DNA from: Cyanobium sp. FGCU52
GTDB lineage: Bacteria > Cyanobacteriota > Cyanobacteriia > PCC-6307 > Cyanobiaceae
Reading direction: 5' to 3'
Assembly (NCBI GenBank): GCA_024958715.1
Contig: JANWUS010000038.1
Span: 35,692-99,691 of the forward strand
DNA length: 64,000 bases
Shown here: positions 44,752-54,637 of the stretch, piece after piece
Layout of the letters: each line of letters opens with the position of its first letter
Position numbering within the stretch: the stretch's first letter is position 1
Program-made: the position numbers and the translations under genes
Notes under the pieces: model-generated
Told to the model about the DNA's origin: nothing
The model's database searches: none
The model's input: the letters and a program-made list of their open reading frames with translations, nothing else

Positions 44752-45705
44752 TCAGACCTGGGGGCCGACGTGGGCCTGGCCCCGTGCCGCCGCCCGCTCG
44801 ATCTGGCGCTGGCGTTCGGCAAAGCGGGCCCGGTCGGCGTCGCTGAAGCGCTCCAGGCAGTGGCGGCAGCTCACCCCCTCCACGTAGCTGGGCAAGGCCC
44901 GCTCGGCCGGGGAGAGGGGCAGGCCGCAGGCATGGCACAGCCGGTGCTCGCCGGGCTCCAGCCGGTGGTTCACCGCCACCCGCTGGTCGAACACGAAGCA
45001 CTCCCCCCGCCAGCGGCTCTGGTCCTCCGGCACCGTCTCCAGATACCTGAGGATGCCGCCCTGGAGGTGGTGCACCCCCTCGAAGCCCTCGGCCCGCAGC
45101 AGGGCCGTGGCCTTCTCGCAGCGGATGCCACCGGTGCAGAACAGGGCCAGGGCCTTCGGGCGCCGCTCCGCCACCAGCGGCCGCAGCACCCGCTCCACCC
45201 ACTCCGGAAACTGCCGGAAGCTGGCGGTGCCGGGATCGATGGCGCCGGCGAAGCTGCCGATCCCCACCTCGTAGGCGTTGCGGGTGTCGATCACCAGGGT
45301 GTCGGGGTCGTCGATCAGGGCGTTCCACTCCCCGGGCGGCACGTAGGTGCCCACCTGGCGGGTGGGGTCGGCCGCCGGCTGGCCCAGGGTCACGATCTCG
45401 CGCTTGAGCCGCACCTTCAGCCGGTGGAAGGCCATCACGGGTGCGCCGGCCTCCTTCACCTCCAGTTCCGCCAGGCGCCGGTCGGCCCGCAGCACCGCCA
45501 GCAGCGCCTCCACCCCCTGCGGCGGCCCGCTCACCGTGCCATTGACCCCCTCTTCGGCGAGCAGCACCGTGCCGCGCACACCCGCCTCCCGGCCCACCGC
45601 GAGCAGGCGCTGCTGCAGGGCCGGCAGTTCGGCGGCGCTGAAGGGGGCGAAGCGATAGAAGGCCGCCACCCGCACCGGTTCAGCCACGGGTCCCGGCGGG
45701 CACAC
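44752..45705 (-). CDS. trhO: tRNA uridine 5-hydroxylase (rhodanese-like) TrhO
   Basis: 317 residues. The N-domain ([16 protein letters not shown]) and the rhodanese domain with [12 protein letters not shown] (Cys190, Cys196) identify the YceA/TrhO group, which hydroxylates U34 of certain tRNAs. Cys pairs CHACG and CRHC at the C-terminus suggest a metal site. Its start overlaps the bioB stop by 26 nt. Confidence 0.88.
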   Translation of the reverse strand: MCPPGPVAEPVRVAAFYRFAPFSAAELPALQQRLLAVGREAGVRGTVLLAEEGVNGTVSGPPQGVEALLAVLRADRRLAELEVKEAGAPVMAFHRLKVRLKREIVTLGQPAADPTRQVGTYVPPGEWNALIDDPDTLVIDTRNAYEVGIGSFAGAIDPGTASFRQFPEWVERVLRPLVAERRPKALALFCTGGIRCEKATALLRAEGFEGVHHLQGGILRYLETVPEDQSRWRGECFVFDQRVAVNHRLEPGEHRLCHACGLPLSPAERALPSYVEGVSCRHCLERFSDADRARFAERQRQIERAAARGQAHVGPQV

Positions 45706-46660
45706 TCTCCGGCAGGGGCTCGGCCACCACGCCTGCGGCCGCCAGGAGCTCCCGATCCGCCTCCACCGCCGGATTGGAGGTGGTGAGCAGGGTATCGCCG
45801 TAGAAGATCGAATCCGCCCCGGCCAGCAGGCAGAGGATCTGGGCCTCCCGGCCCAGCGCCTCCCGGCCGGCGCTCAGCCGCACCCGGCTGTGGGGCATCA
45901 GGATCCGGGCCGTGGCCACCATCCGCACCATCTCGAGGGGATCCACCGGTGCCTGCTCCTCCAGCGGCGTTCCCTCCACCGCCACCAGGGCATTGATCGG
46001 CACGCTTTCGGGATGGGGCTCCATGGTGGCGAGCACCTGAAGGAGCGAAGCCCGGTCGGCGGGCGATTCCCCCAGGCCGATGATGCCGCCGCAGCAGAGG
46101 GTGATGCCGGCCCGCCGCACCCGCTGCAAAGTCTCCAGCCGCTCCTGGTAGGTGCGGGTGCTGATGATCCGCTCGTAGTGCTCGGGGCTGGTGTCGAGGT
46201 TGTGGTTGTAGGCCGTCAGTCCCGCCTCCGCCAGCCGGGCGGCCTGGGCGTCGGTGAGCATGCCGGCGGTGACGCAGGCCTCCAGCCCCAGCTCGCGCAC
46301 ACCCCGCACCATCGACAGCATCGCCTCGAACGGCGCGCCGTCGCGGATCTCACGCCAGGCCCAGCCCATGCAGAAGCGCTGAGCTCCGGCCTCACGGGCG
46401 GCCCGGGCCCGCTCCAGCACCGGCTCCACCTCCAGCTCGGGCCGACCCGCCACGTCGGCGCTGTGGTGCAGCGACTGGGGGCAGTAGGCGCAATCCTCCT
46501 CGCAGCCGCCGGTCTTGACGCTGAGCAGCGAGGCCAGCTGCACCCGGTAGCCCGGGTTGGCGGCCCGGTGCACCTGCTGCGCCTGCCAGAGCAGATCCAT
46601 CAGCGGCAGCGCGAGCAGGGCCTGGATCTCCTCCAGGCTCCAGTCGTGGCGGGTGATCAT
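45680..46660 (-). CDS. bioB: Biotin synthase
   Basis: 326 residues. The radical SAM motif is CEEDCAYC (Cys53, 57, 60); [23 protein letters not shown] and [10 protein letters not shown] are BioB blocks. It inserts sulfur into dethiobiotin. GWAW replaces the usual GAAW. Overlaps uppS by 4 nt. Confidence 0.93.
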   Translation of the reverse strand: MITRHDWSLEEIQALLALPLMDLLWQAQQVHRAANPGYRVQLASLLSVKTGGCEEDCAYCPQSLHHSADVAGRPELEVEPVLERARAAREAGAQRFCMGWAWREIRDGAPFEAMLSMVRGVRELGLEACVTAGMLTDAQAARLAEAGLTAYNHNLDTSPEHYERIISTRTYQERLETLQRVRRAGITLCCGGIIGLGESPADRASLLQVLATMEPHPESVPINALVAVEGTPLEEQAPVDPLEMVRMVATARILMPHSRVRLSAGREALGREAQILCLLAGADSIFYGDTLLTTSNPAVEADRELLAAAGVVAEPLPESVPAGTRG

Positions 46661-47442
46661 GGGGCGGCGTCGGCGGGCAGGATGCCGCCGAAACGGCGCT
46701 GGCGGCCCTGGTAGTCCAGCAGAGCGGCGAGCAGGGCCCCCTCGTCGAAGTCGGGCCAGAGCACGTCGGTGAGGTGGATCTCGGCGTAGGCCAGCTGCCA
46801 GAGCAGGAAATTGCTGATGCGCTGCTCGCCGCTGGTGCGGATCAGGAGGTCGGGGTCGGCCTCGCCGGCGGTGAACAGCTCGGCGGCGAAGCGCGCCTCA
46901 TCGATCGCCGCGGGATCCAGTTGCCCCTCCGCCACCTGCTGCGCCAGGCGCCGGGCGGCCCGCACCAGCTCGCTGCGACCGCCGTAGTTGGTGCAGACGT
47001 TGAAATGGATGCCGTGGTTGGTGGCTGTGCGGCTGGTGGCATCGGCGATCAACGCCTGCAGGCCGGAGGGCAGCTGCTCAAGATCGCCGAGAAAACGGAT
47101 CCGCACCTGCTCCTTCATCAGCCCCTCCAGCTCCCGCGCCAGCACCCGCTCGAACAGGGTCATCAGGAAGCTGACCTCCTCGCCCGGCCTGGTCCAGTTC
47201 TCGGTGGAGAAGGCGTAGGCGGTGAGGGCGCCGACCCCCCAGTCGCTGCACAGGCGGAGGGTGCGCTTGAGCGCCTCGACGCCGGCCCGGTGGCCCATCA
47301 CCCGCGGCAGGCCGCGCTGACGTGCCCAGCGGCCGTTGCCATCCATGATCACCGCCACATGGGCGGGAATCCGTGCCGGATCGAGCGCCGGGGGAAGCGG
47401 GTGGCGATCGGTGCTGAGGTCGGTCGCCAGGGCGCGACTCAT
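46657..47442 (-). CDS. uppS: Isoprenyl transferase (undecaprenyl diphosphate synthase)
   Basis: 261 residues. [13 protein letters not shown] (Asp34) is the catalytic P-loop, [14 protein letters not shown] follows, and [15 protein letters not shown] with [15 protein letters not shown] closes the active site. It makes the polyprenyl carrier for cell-wall sugars. ATGA overlaps tie it to cdaA and bioB. Confidence 0.93.
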   Translation of the reverse strand: MSRALATDLSTDRHPLPPALDPARIPAHVAVIMDGNGRWARQRGLPRVMGHRAGVEALKRTLRLCSDWGVGALTAYAFSTENWTRPGEEVSFLMTLFERVLARELEGLMKEQVRIRFLGDLEQLPSGLQALIADATSRTATNHGIHFNVCTNYGGRSELVRAARRLAQQVAEGQLDPAAIDEARFAAELFTAGEADPDLLIRTSGEQRISNFLLWQLAYAEIHLTDVLWPDFDEGALLAALLDYQGRQRRFGGILPADAAP

Positions 47443-48200
47443 CCGCGAGGTTCCGGCAGGTCCGCCGCCACGCTACGCCCCGTGGGCGCAGAGGCCAGCG
47501 CCTCGGTGAGCAGGTCGTGGAGCCGGCTGCTGGTGATCGGCCGCTCCAGCCGCCCCTGGGCCGCCAGCGACAGCGTGCCCGTTTCCTCCGACACCACGAT
47601 GCAGCGACAGCGGCCATGGCGTTCCGTGAGCCCCAGGGCCGCCAGGTGGCGGGTGCCGTAGCGGTTGGGCGTCTGGCGGGAGAGGGGCAGGATCACCCCG
47701 GCCGCCACGATCCTGTTCTTCTGCACCAGCACCGCGCCATCGTGGAGAGGGGTGTCCTGGGCGAACAGGTTCAGCAGCAGGTCCACCGAGAGCTGCGCAT
47801 CCAGTTGCAGGCCGGGATTGAGGAAATCCTCAGGCCGCAGGTCGCTGCCGAGATCGAGCACGATCAGGGCGCCGCGGCGCGCCTGCGACAGCCGCCCCGC
47901 CGCCTCGGTGAGCACGCTCACCGACCCAGAAGCGAGCTGGTCGCGGCTGCGGTCGCCGAACAGCACCCCGAAGCGGCCGGTGCCCAGCAGCTCCATCAGC
48001 CGCCGCAGCTCCCCCTGCCAGAGGATCGCCAGCGCCAGGCTGCAGGCCAGCACCAGCGCATCGATCAGCTTGGAGGTGAGCGGCAGGTCGGCGAAGCGCT
48101 GCACCAGCCAGGCCAGCGTCACGAGGGTGAGATAGCCCCGCAGCAGCCAGATGGTGCGGGGTTCGCGGACGCGGCCCAGCAGCAGCACGCCCAGAGCCAT
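47439..48200 (-). CDS. cdaA: Diadenylate cyclase CdaA
   Basis: 253 residues from ATG 48200, but codons upstream of it still match the family (SIDLRPLLDLLFA), up to a TGA at 48264-48266, with no ATG, GTG or TTG. The true start may therefore be a rare codon; otherwise the first helix is shortened. Three helices precede the DAC domain with HDGAVLV (154-156) and [12 protein letters not shown] (182 on), where the second Arg of the usual RHR is Leu. It makes c-di-AMP, which controls potassium and turgor. Confidence 0.85.
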   Translation of the reverse strand: MALGVLLLGRVREPRTIWLLRGYLTLVTLAWLVQRFADLPLTSKLIDALVLACSLALAILWQGELRRLMELLGTGRFGVLFGDRSRDQLASGSVSVLTEAAGRLSQARRGALIVLDLGSDLRPEDFLNPGLQLDAQLSVDLLLNLFAQDTPLHDGAVLVQKNRIVAAGVILPLSRQTPNRYGTRHLAALGLTERHGRCRCIVVSEETGTLSLAAQGRLERPITSSRLHDLLTEALASAPTGRSVAADLPEPRG

Positions 48201-48360
48201 GGCGAACAGCAGATCCAGCAGCGGGCGGAGGTCGATGGAACCGTGCGATGCGTGGAAAACTCCTCAGCCACGACTCCGGGCACGGCCGGCAGGAAAGGTG
48301 CCGGTGGGGGCCGGAAACGGCAGCGGGGGTGGGGTCGGACCGCCGTGCGGACGCCCCCGC

Positions 48361-49776
48361 TCAGGGTACCGGCGTGAACCGGGCCGGCAGGACGTCGTAG
48401 CGCAGTAGGTCTTCCGGCTGCTCACGCCGCTGCACCACCTCGGCCACGCCGTCGTGCACCAGCACGGCAGCCGGGCGCGGAATGCGGTTGTAGTTGGAGC
48501 CCATCGAGGCGTTGTAGGCGCCGGTGGCGAACACCGCGAGCACATCGCCGCTGCCGATGGCGGGCAGGGCGATGTCCTTGAGCAGCAGGTCGCCGGATTC
48601 GCAGTGCTTGCCCGCCACGGTGACCGTTTCCTCGCTGACGGCGGTGGGCCGGTCGGCCAGCAGGGCGGTGTAGCGCGACTGGTAGGTGATCGGCCGCGGG
48701 TTGTCGCTCATGCCCCCGTCGATCGCCACGTAGGTGCGCAGACCCGGGATCTCCTTGCGGCTGCCCACCTCGTAGAGAGTGACGCCGGCGGTGGCCACCA
48801 GCGAGCGGCCGGGCTCGCACAGCAGCCGCGGCAGCGCCAGGCCGCGCTCGCGGCAGGCGTCGGCCACCGCCCCGGCCACGACCGCCACCCACTCCTGGAT
48901 CGACGGCGGATCGTCGGAGGCCACATAACGGATCCCCAGGCCGCCGCCCACGTTCAGGTCGGTGCAGGGATGGCCCAGGGAGCGGGCCAGCGCCAGCGCA
49001 TCGGCCATCACCCCCGCCAGGTCGCGATGGGGCTCAAGCTCGAAGATCTGGGAGCCGATGTGGGCGTGCAGGCCGTCGAGCCGGGCCCAGGGGCACTGGG
49101 CCAGCTGGCGCAGAACTTGCTCCAGCTGATCGGGGTCGAAGCCGAACTTGCTGTCGAGGTGGCCGGTGCGGATGTATTCGTGCGTGTGGCACTCGATGCC
49201 GGGGGTGAAGCGCAGCATCAGGCGCACCGGCTCCGAGCGCCCCGGAGCGATCTCCGCCAGCAGCTCCAGGTCGCGGGCGTTGTCCACCACCACGGTGACG
49301 CCCTGGTTCACCGCCAGCTCGAGCTCCTCACGCGACTTGTTGTTGCCGTGCAGCACGATGCGTTCGGCCGGCATACCGCCCCGCAGGGCGGTGAGCAGCT
49401 CACCCGCCGACACGGCATCAAGGCCGAGGCCCTCCTCGGCCACCAGGGCGCTGATCGCCAGCGAGCTGTTGGCCTTCGAGGCGTAGAGCGCCAGCGAAGG
49501 GCCGGGGTAGGCCGCCTCCAGCGCCTCCCGGTAGGCCCGGCAGGTGGCCCGCAGGGTGGCCTCATCGAGCACGTAGAGAGGAGTGCCGTAGGTGCGGGCC
49601 AGGTCGCTGAGGGTGCAGCCCCCCACAGTCAGCCTGCCCTCGGGATCGAGGGCGGTGGTGATCGGGGTGAGATTGCGGTTGGGACTGGTTCGATCCGCCT
49701 CGGCCTCGAAAGGCTGGCCCTGTCTGCCGGCGGCCCCCGCCTCCGTCCTGATGCTGGGGGGGACGGTGCTCACCAT
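48361..49776 (-). CDS. lysA: Diaminopimelate decarboxylase
   Basis: 471 residues. The PLP lysine is Lys101 in ALYASKANSS; HIGSQI, GGGLGI and EPGRSLVA bind the cofactor, and CESGD supplies the dimer Cys/Asp. It makes lysine. ATG 49776 gives a 50-residue N-tail common in picocyanobacterial LysA. Confidence 0.93.
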   Translation of the reverse strand: MVSTVPPSIRTEAGAAGRQGQPFEAEADRTSPNRNLTPITTALDPEGRLTVGGCTLSDLARTYGTPLYVLDEATLRATCRAYREALEAAYPGPSLALYASKANSSLAISALVAEEGLGLDAVSAGELLTALRGGMPAERIVLHGNNKSREELELAVNQGVTVVVDNARDLELLAEIAPGRSEPVRLMLRFTPGIECHTHEYIRTGHLDSKFGFDPDQLEQVLRQLAQCPWARLDGLHAHIGSQIFELEPHRDLAGVMADALALARSLGHPCTDLNVGGGLGIRYVASDDPPSIQEWVAVVAGAVADACRERGLALPRLLCEPGRSLVATAGVTLYEVGSRKEIPGLRTYVAIDGGMSDNPRPITYQSRYTALLADRPTAVSEETVTVAGKHCESGDLLLKDIALPAIGSGDVLAVFATGAYNASMGSNYNRIPRPAAVLVHDGVAEVVQRREQPEDLLRYDVLPARFTPVP

Positions 49777-49838
49777 GACGACGGAAGGGCAAAGGCGGTC
49801 GAACGGACAATCGTAGGCACAGCCGCTGTCGCCCGCCC

Positions 49839-50312
49839 GTGTCGAACGTCTCAGGGCCTCTGGCACCTCAAGCCTTGGCTCCCGAGCATCTGGAGGACTG
49901 CGTGGCCCTCGACGCCGCCGCCCTGGGGGGGTTGTGGAGCCGGGAGCAGTGGTGGCGGGAGCTGGAGGAGGCCGGCCGCCCGGGGGTGGGACTGTGGCTG
50001 CAGGGTCAGCTGGTGGCCATGGCCTGCGGCTGGCTGATCGTGGATGAACTGCACGTGACCCTGGTGGCGGTGGCACTGGAGCGGCGCCGGCTGGGCCTGG
50101 GACGCCAGGTGCTGGAAGCCCTGCTCCGCCGCGGCCGGGCCGCCGGGGCCAGCCGCGCCACCCTTGAGGTGGCCGCCAGCAACGCCGCCGCCAGGAGCCT
50201 GTATGCGGCCTGCGGCTTCCGGGAGGCGGGGGTCCGTCGCGGTTACTACCGCAACGGCGACGATGCCCTGATCCAATGGGTGAATCTGACCGCAGCGGAA
50301 GGGTTCGGATAA
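49839..50312 (+). CDS. rimI: Ribosomal protein alanine N-acetyltransferase
   Basis: 157 residues from a GTG at 49839. GNAT motif A is VALERRRLGLGRQVLEALL, motif B is LEVAASNAAARSLYAACGF, and YYRNGDDALI is the RimI ending. It acetylates the N-terminus of ribosomal protein S18 in other bacteria. It is divergent from lysA across 62 bp and precedes clpC. Confidence 0.85.
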   Translation: MSNVSGPLAPQALAPEHLEDCVALDAAALGGLWSREQWWRELEEAGRPGVGLWLQGQLVAMACGWLIVDELHVTLVAVALERRRLGLGRQVLEALLRRGRAAGASRATLEVAASNAAARSLYAACGFREAGVRRGYYRNGDDALIQWVNLTAAEGFG

Positions 50313-50474
50313 CCGGCTTTTTGTGATGCCCTCACCCCTTAATCAAGGTGATTGGTTTATGTCGCGATCCTTCTGATCCCTTGCGCTAACTGGCCGCACC
50401 AGGTTCGGTTCCCCCGTACCCTCGCCGCCGCTTCAATCCTGATAGGTTGGTCCCATCTGCAACAGGCCCGGCCC

Positions 50475-53009
50475 ATGTTCGAGCGGTTCACCGAGAAGGC
50501 CATCAAGGTGATCATGCTGGCCCAGGAGGAGGCCCGCCGCCTTGGCCACAACTTCGTGGGCACCGAGCAAATCCTGCTCGGGCTGATCGGCGAGGGCACC
50601 GGCGTGGCCGCCAAGGTCCTCAAGTCGATGGGGGTCAACCTCAAGGACGCCCGCGTGGAGGTGGAGAAGATCATCGGCCGCGGCTCCGGCTTCGTGGCGG
50701 TGGAGATCCCCTTCACCCCCCGGGCCAAACGCGTGCTGGAGCTCTCCCTCGAGGAGGCCCGCCAGCTCGGCCATAACTACATCGGCACCGAGCACCTGCT
50801 GCTGGGCCTGATCCGTGAGGGCGAGGGCGTGGCCGCCCGGGTGCTCGAGAACCTCGGCGTCGACCTGGCCAAGGTGCGCACCCAGGTGATCCGCATGCTC
50901 GGCGAAACCGCCGAGGTGAGCGCCGGCGGCGGTGGCAAGGGCTCCACCAAGACCCCCACCCTCGACGAGTTCGGCAGCAACCTCACCCAGCTCGCCGCCG
51001 AGTCGAAGCTGGATCCGGTGGTGGGCCGCCAGAACGAGATCGATCGCGTGATCCAGATCCTGGGCCGCCGCACCAAGAACAACCCGGTGCTGATCGGCGA
51101 GCCCGGCGTCGGCAAGACCGCCATCGCCGAGGGCCTGGCCCAGCGCATCACCTCCGGTGAGGTGCCCGACATCCTCGAGGATAAGCGCGTCCTCACCCTC
51201 GACATCGGCCTGCTGGTGGCCGGCACCAAGTACCGGGGCGAGTTCGAGGAGCGCCTCAAGAAGATCATGGAGGAGATCCGCGGCGCCGGGAACGTGATCC
51301 TGGTGATCGACGAGGTGCACACCCTGATCGGCGCCGGCGCCGCCGAGGGCGCGATCGATGCCGCCAACATCCTCAAGCCGGCCCTTGCCCGCGGCGAGCT
51401 GCAGTGCATCGGCGCCACCACCCTCGACGAATACCGCAAGCACATCGAACGCGACGCCGCCCTGGAGCGCCGCTTCCAGCCGGTGATGGTGGGCGAGCCC
51501 TCGGTGGTCGACACCATCGAGATCCTGCGCGGGCTGCGCGAGCGCTACGAGCAGCACCACCGCCTGCGGATCTCCGATGAGGCGCTGGTAGCCGCCGCCA
51601 CCCTGGGTGATCGCTACATCTCCGACCGCTTCCTGCCCGACAAGGCCATCGACCTGGTGGATGAGGCCGGCAGCCGCGTGCGCCTGATGAACTCCAAGCT
51701 GCCCCCGGCGGCCAAGGAGATCGATAAGCAGCTGCGGGAGGTGCAGAAGCAGAAGGAGGACGCCGTGCGCGAGCAGGACTTCACCCGCGCCGGTGAACTG
51801 CGCGACAAGGAGGTGGAACTGCGCGAGCAGATCCGCTCGATCCTGCAGGCCCGCAAGGATGAGGAGCCCGCCGGCGAGTCCGAAACCTCCGCTGTGGTGG
51901 TGAGCGAGGTGGAGGCTTCTCCGGAAGAGCGTTCCCCCCTGGTCACCGAGGAGGACATCGCCCAGATCGTGGCCTCCTGGACGGGCGTGCCGGTGCAGAA
52001 GCTCACCGAAAGCGAATCGGTGAAGCTGCTCAACATGGAGGAGACCCTCCACCAGCGGCTGATTGGCCAGGACGAGGCCGTGAAGGCGGTCTCGAAGGCC
52101 ATCCGCCGGGCCCGCGTGGGCCTCAAGAACCCCAACCGGCCGATCGCCAGCTTCATCTTTTCCGGCCCCACCGGCGTGGGCAAGACCGAGCTCACCAAGG
52201 CCCTGGCCGCCTACTTCTTCGGCAGCGAGGAGGCGATGATCCGCCTCGACATGTCGGAGTTCATGGAGCGCCACACCGTCAGCAAGCTGATCGGTTCGCC
52301 TCCGGGGTACGTGGGCTTCAACGAGGGCGGTCAGCTCACCGAGGCGGTGCGGCGTCGCCCCTACACCGTGGTGCTGTTCGATGAGATCGAGAAGGCCCAC
52401 CCCGACGTCTTCAACCTTCTGCTGCAGCTGCTCGAAGACGGCCGGCTCACCGACTCCAAGGGCCGCACGGTCGACTTCAAGAACACCCTGATCATCATGA
52501 CCTCGAACATCGGTTCGAAGGTGATCGAGAAGGGTGGCGGCGGGCTCGGCTTCGAGTTCGGCGGCGGCGACGCGGAGGAAACCCAGTACAACCGCATCCG
52601 CTCGCTGGTGAACGAGGAGCTGAAGCAGTACTTCCGCCCCGAATTCCTCAACCGTCTCGACGAGATCATCGTCTTCCGTCAGCTCACCCGCGACGAGGTG
52701 AAGGAGATCGCCGAGATCATGCTCAAGGAGGTGTTCGCCCGCATGCGCGAGAAGGGGATCGACCTGTCGGTCACCGAGGCGTTCAAGGAGCGACTGGTGG
52801 AGGAGGGCTACAACCCCAGCTACGGGGCCCGTCCCCTGCGCCGGGCCGTGATGCGCCTGCTGGAGGACTCCCTGGCGGAGGAATTCCTCAGCGGCCGCAT
52901 CGGCGAGGGCGATGCCGCCCTGGTCGACGTGGACGACAGCAAGCAGGTGGTGATCCGCAAGCAGGGCGTTCTCCCCGCCCTGCCGGAACTGGCCAGCGCC
53001 GGGGCCTGA
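50475..53009 (+). CDS. clpC: ATP-dependent Clp protease ATPase subunit ClpC
   Basis: 844 residues. Two N-domain repeats (1-145), NBD1 with GEPGVGKTA (about 208), a UVR/middle coiled coil around 420-460, and NBD2 with GPTGVGKTE (about 564) and IGSPPGYVG. It unfolds substrates for the Clp protease and, in cyanobacteria, is essential. The leader of 162 bp has AT-rich parts and an inverted repeat AATCA-AGG-TGATT at 50341-50353. Confidence 0.95.
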   Translation: MFERFTEKAIKVIMLAQEEARRLGHNFVGTEQILLGLIGEGTGVAAKVLKSMGVNLKDARVEVEKIIGRGSGFVAVEIPFTPRAKRVLELSLEEARQLGHNYIGTEHLLLGLIREGEGVAARVLENLGVDLAKVRTQVIRMLGETAEVSAGGGGKGSTKTPTLDEFGSNLTQLAAESKLDPVVGRQNEIDRVIQILGRRTKNNPVLIGEPGVGKTAIAEGLAQRITSGEVPDILEDKRVLTLDIGLLVAGTKYRGEFEERLKKIMEEIRGAGNVILVIDEVHTLIGAGAAEGAIDAANILKPALARGELQCIGATTLDEYRKHIERDAALERRFQPVMVGEPSVVDTIEILRGLRERYEQHHRLRISDEALVAAATLGDRYISDRFLPDKAIDLVDEAGSRVRLMNSKLPPAAKEIDKQLREVQKQKEDAVREQDFTRAGELRDKEVELREQIRSILQARKDEEPAGESETSAVVVSEVEASPEERSPLVTEEDIAQIVASWTGVPVQKLTESESVKLLNMEETLHQRLIGQDEAVKAVSKAIRRARVGLKNPNRPIASFIFSGPTGVGKTELTKALAAYFFGSEEAMIRLDMSEFMERHTVSKLIGSPPGYVGFNEGGQLTEAVRRRPYTVVLFDEIEKAHPDVFNLLLQLLEDGRLTDSKGRTVDFKNTLIIMTSNIGSKVIEKGGGGLGFEFGGGDAEETQYNRIRSLVNEELKQYFRPEFLNRLDEIIVFRQLTRDEVKEIAEIMLKEVFARMREKGIDLSVTEAFKERLVEEGYNPSYGARPLRRAVMRLLEDSLAEEFLSGRIGEGDAALVDVDDSKQVVIRKQGVLPALPELASAGA

Positions 53010-53036
53010 ACCCCCTGTCCCAAGCCCCTGTGGGCA

Positions 53037-53066
53037 AGCCCCCGGGCCTCTGGACCGGGGGCTTTG
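53037..53066 (+). terminator. Terminator-like hairpin after clpC
   Basis: Arms AGCCCCCGG (53037-53045) and CCGGGGGCT (53055-53063) pair perfectly around a 9-nt loop, followed by a short TTG. It stands 28 nt after the clpC stop. Confidence 0.7.
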
Positions 53067-53207
53067 CAGCGTCGGCGCCGCGGTGATGCCGCCGCTGACC
53101 CTTCACGGCATCGGCGCTTCCTAGAAGGCGTTCAGCCGCCGGCGGAGGCGTTGGATCAGCAGCACCCTCGTCGGGATCCCCGGCACCTTTTGCCCAATGA
53201 TGGCCCC

Positions 53208-53732
53208 GTGGTGGCGGCTCAGCTGCAGCGCGACCGGTTGAAGCTGGCCGGCCGGCTGTGGAATGTGAGCCGCCACGGGGCCTGCCTCTGCAGTCACGGC
53301 CATGGGCCGGCACCGGCCGTGCAGGAGCCGGCCGTGCTGCTGATCGCCGATCCCGGTGGAGGCTGTGACCTCGAGCTGTGCGTGCGCGTGGTGTGGCTGG
53401 AGCAGGTGGACGATTCCCGCTTCGTGGGGATGGAGTTCCTGGCCCCGATCGACTTCGGCGCCACCTTCCTCGGCCGGCTGATCAGGAACGAGGAAGCGCG
53501 GCTGCCGCGGTTCGTGGCTCCATCGCTGGCGGAAGAGGAGAGAACACGAAGCGGGCATCCAGCGTGGGCAGGGGGGTTGCCTGCGGAATCCGGCCCATCC
53601 GCACCAGCTCCCTGCGGATCCGCTCCAGATCCCGGCGATGGCTGCTCGGACCTGGACGCAGCAGCTGCCACTGCTCCTGCAGCCCCGGATAGAGCAGACC
53701 CTGCTGGGCCAGCTGCAGATCCTCCGGGCTGA
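53208..53732 (+). CDS. PilZ-like protein with unusual long overlap
   Basis: Frame opens at GTG 53208 (no ATG). LAGRLWNVSRHGACL has the NxSxxG part of PilZ; VRVVWLEQVDD and RFVGMEFLAPIDFGATFLGRL match the end of the PilZ protein at 35.6 kb. The RxxxR part is not clear. After residue 100 the frame runs on to 53732 inside the convergent substrate-binding gene, a 250-nt overlap that suggests a lost stop codon or frame error. The extra tail is Pro/Ala-rich and probably not structured. Confidence 0.5.
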   Translation: MVAAQLQRDRLKLAGRLWNVSRHGACLCSHGHGPAPAVQEPAVLLIADPGGGCDLELCVRVVWLEQVDDSRFVGMEFLAPIDFGATFLGRLIRNEEARLPRFVAPSLAEEERTRSGHPAWAGGLPAESGPSAPAPCGSAPDPGDGCSDLDAAAATAPAAPDRADPAGPAADPPG

Positions 53733-54594
53733 GTGCCAGGCGACGCGCCATGGCCAGCCGGGCGGAATCGCCGGCGCTGGCCTCCCAGTGCCGGGCCAGC
53801 CGCCAGCCGTCGATCAGGGCCCGCATCGCCTCCGGCCGCTGCCGCAGCACCGCCGGGTCCACCGCCAGCACGTCGAGGATCTCCCCGGGCAGATCGCGGC
53901 TGGAGAACAGGCTCCGCAGGCCTTCCGTTTCCTGCAGCCTGTTCGCCAGCGGCGGATAGGTCAGCACCGCCGCGATCGCCCCGCTGCGCAGGGCTTCGGA
54001 CACCTGGGCGGGCGGAACATGGCGCTCCAGGGTCGGGGAAGGAGGGGGGAGCCCATGGAGCTGGAAGGCTCGATGCAGCAGGTACACCGCCAGCGCCGAA
54101 TCCTCCACCCCGATCGGGCGACCCACGAGCTGGGCCATCCGCTCCACCGCCTGCGGGGCCAGCAGCCGGTCGCCGCCGTGCGACTCATCGATCACGAACA
54201 CCAGCACCGGGCAGCGATCGGGGCGGCGGGCACAGATCTGAACCGCATCCACCGAGGTGATCGCCACCGCGTCGGCCCGGCCTTCGAGGAAGGCCCGCAC
54301 CTGGGCCGCCTGGTCGCTGTAGTTCAGCAGCCGCAGATCCAGACGGGAGCGATCGAGGAAGCCCTGCTGCTGGGCCAGGCGGAAGTACTCGTACCCCGGC
54401 CAGTCGTTGAGGGCCAGCCGGATCCCCTTCGACGGGCGCCGGCAGCCCGCCGGCAGCAGGGCCAGCAGGGTCAGCAGGGCGGACAGCAGCAGCACCCCCC
54501 GGCGTCGGCTCAGGCCGTGCAGGGAGGGGGGCCGGTTCTCCGGCGGCGGCTCAGGCACGCCCATCGTCGATGGAGAGAGGCCGATTCGGGCCAA
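53482..54594 (-). CDS. ABC-type substrate-binding lipoprotein, orphan
   Basis: 370 residues (ATG 54594; ATG 54564 gives 360). Lipobox LLPAGC at about residue 46-51. IRLALNDWPGYEYFRLAQQQG is the opening of the NMT1/TauA-like periplasmic fold, and RADAVAITSVDAVQ and VGRPIGVEDSAL follow. No ABC permease or ATPase is near. It is divergent from a CHASE-GGDEF-EAL protein, 43 bp between starts, so it may feed a ligand signal to that protein. Confidence 0.78.
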   Translation of the reverse strand: MARIGLSPSTMGVPEPPPENRPPSLHGLSRRRGVLLLSALLTLLALLPAGCRRPSKGIRLALNDWPGYEYFRLAQQQGFLDRSRLDLRLLNYSDQAAQVRAFLEGRADAVAITSVDAVQICARRPDRCPVLVFVIDESHGGDRLLAPQAVERMAQLVGRPIGVEDSALAVYLLHRAFQLHGLPPPSPTLERHVPPAQVSEALRSGAIAAVLTYPPLANRLQETEGLRSLFSSRDLPGEILDVLAVDPAVLRQRPEAMRALIDGWRLARHWEASAGDSARLAMARRLALSPEDLQLAQQGLLYPGLQEQWQLLRPGPSSHRRDLERIRRELVRMGRIPQATPLPTLDARFVFSPLPPAMEPRTAAAALPRS

Positions 54595-54637
54595 CGCTAC
54601 CGGTGGCAGGTCGGGCGGGTCTATCTAGGATCACGGC

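Noticed and set aside
50341..50353. AATCA-AGG-TGATT inverted repeat upstream of clpC
   Set aside because: Too short, with no known heat-shock or CtsR-type match, to call an operator.
50433..52400. 655-residue minus-strand frame opposite clpC
   Set aside because: Pure mirror of clpC codons; His, Leu and Gly-rich with no domain. clpC itself is certain.
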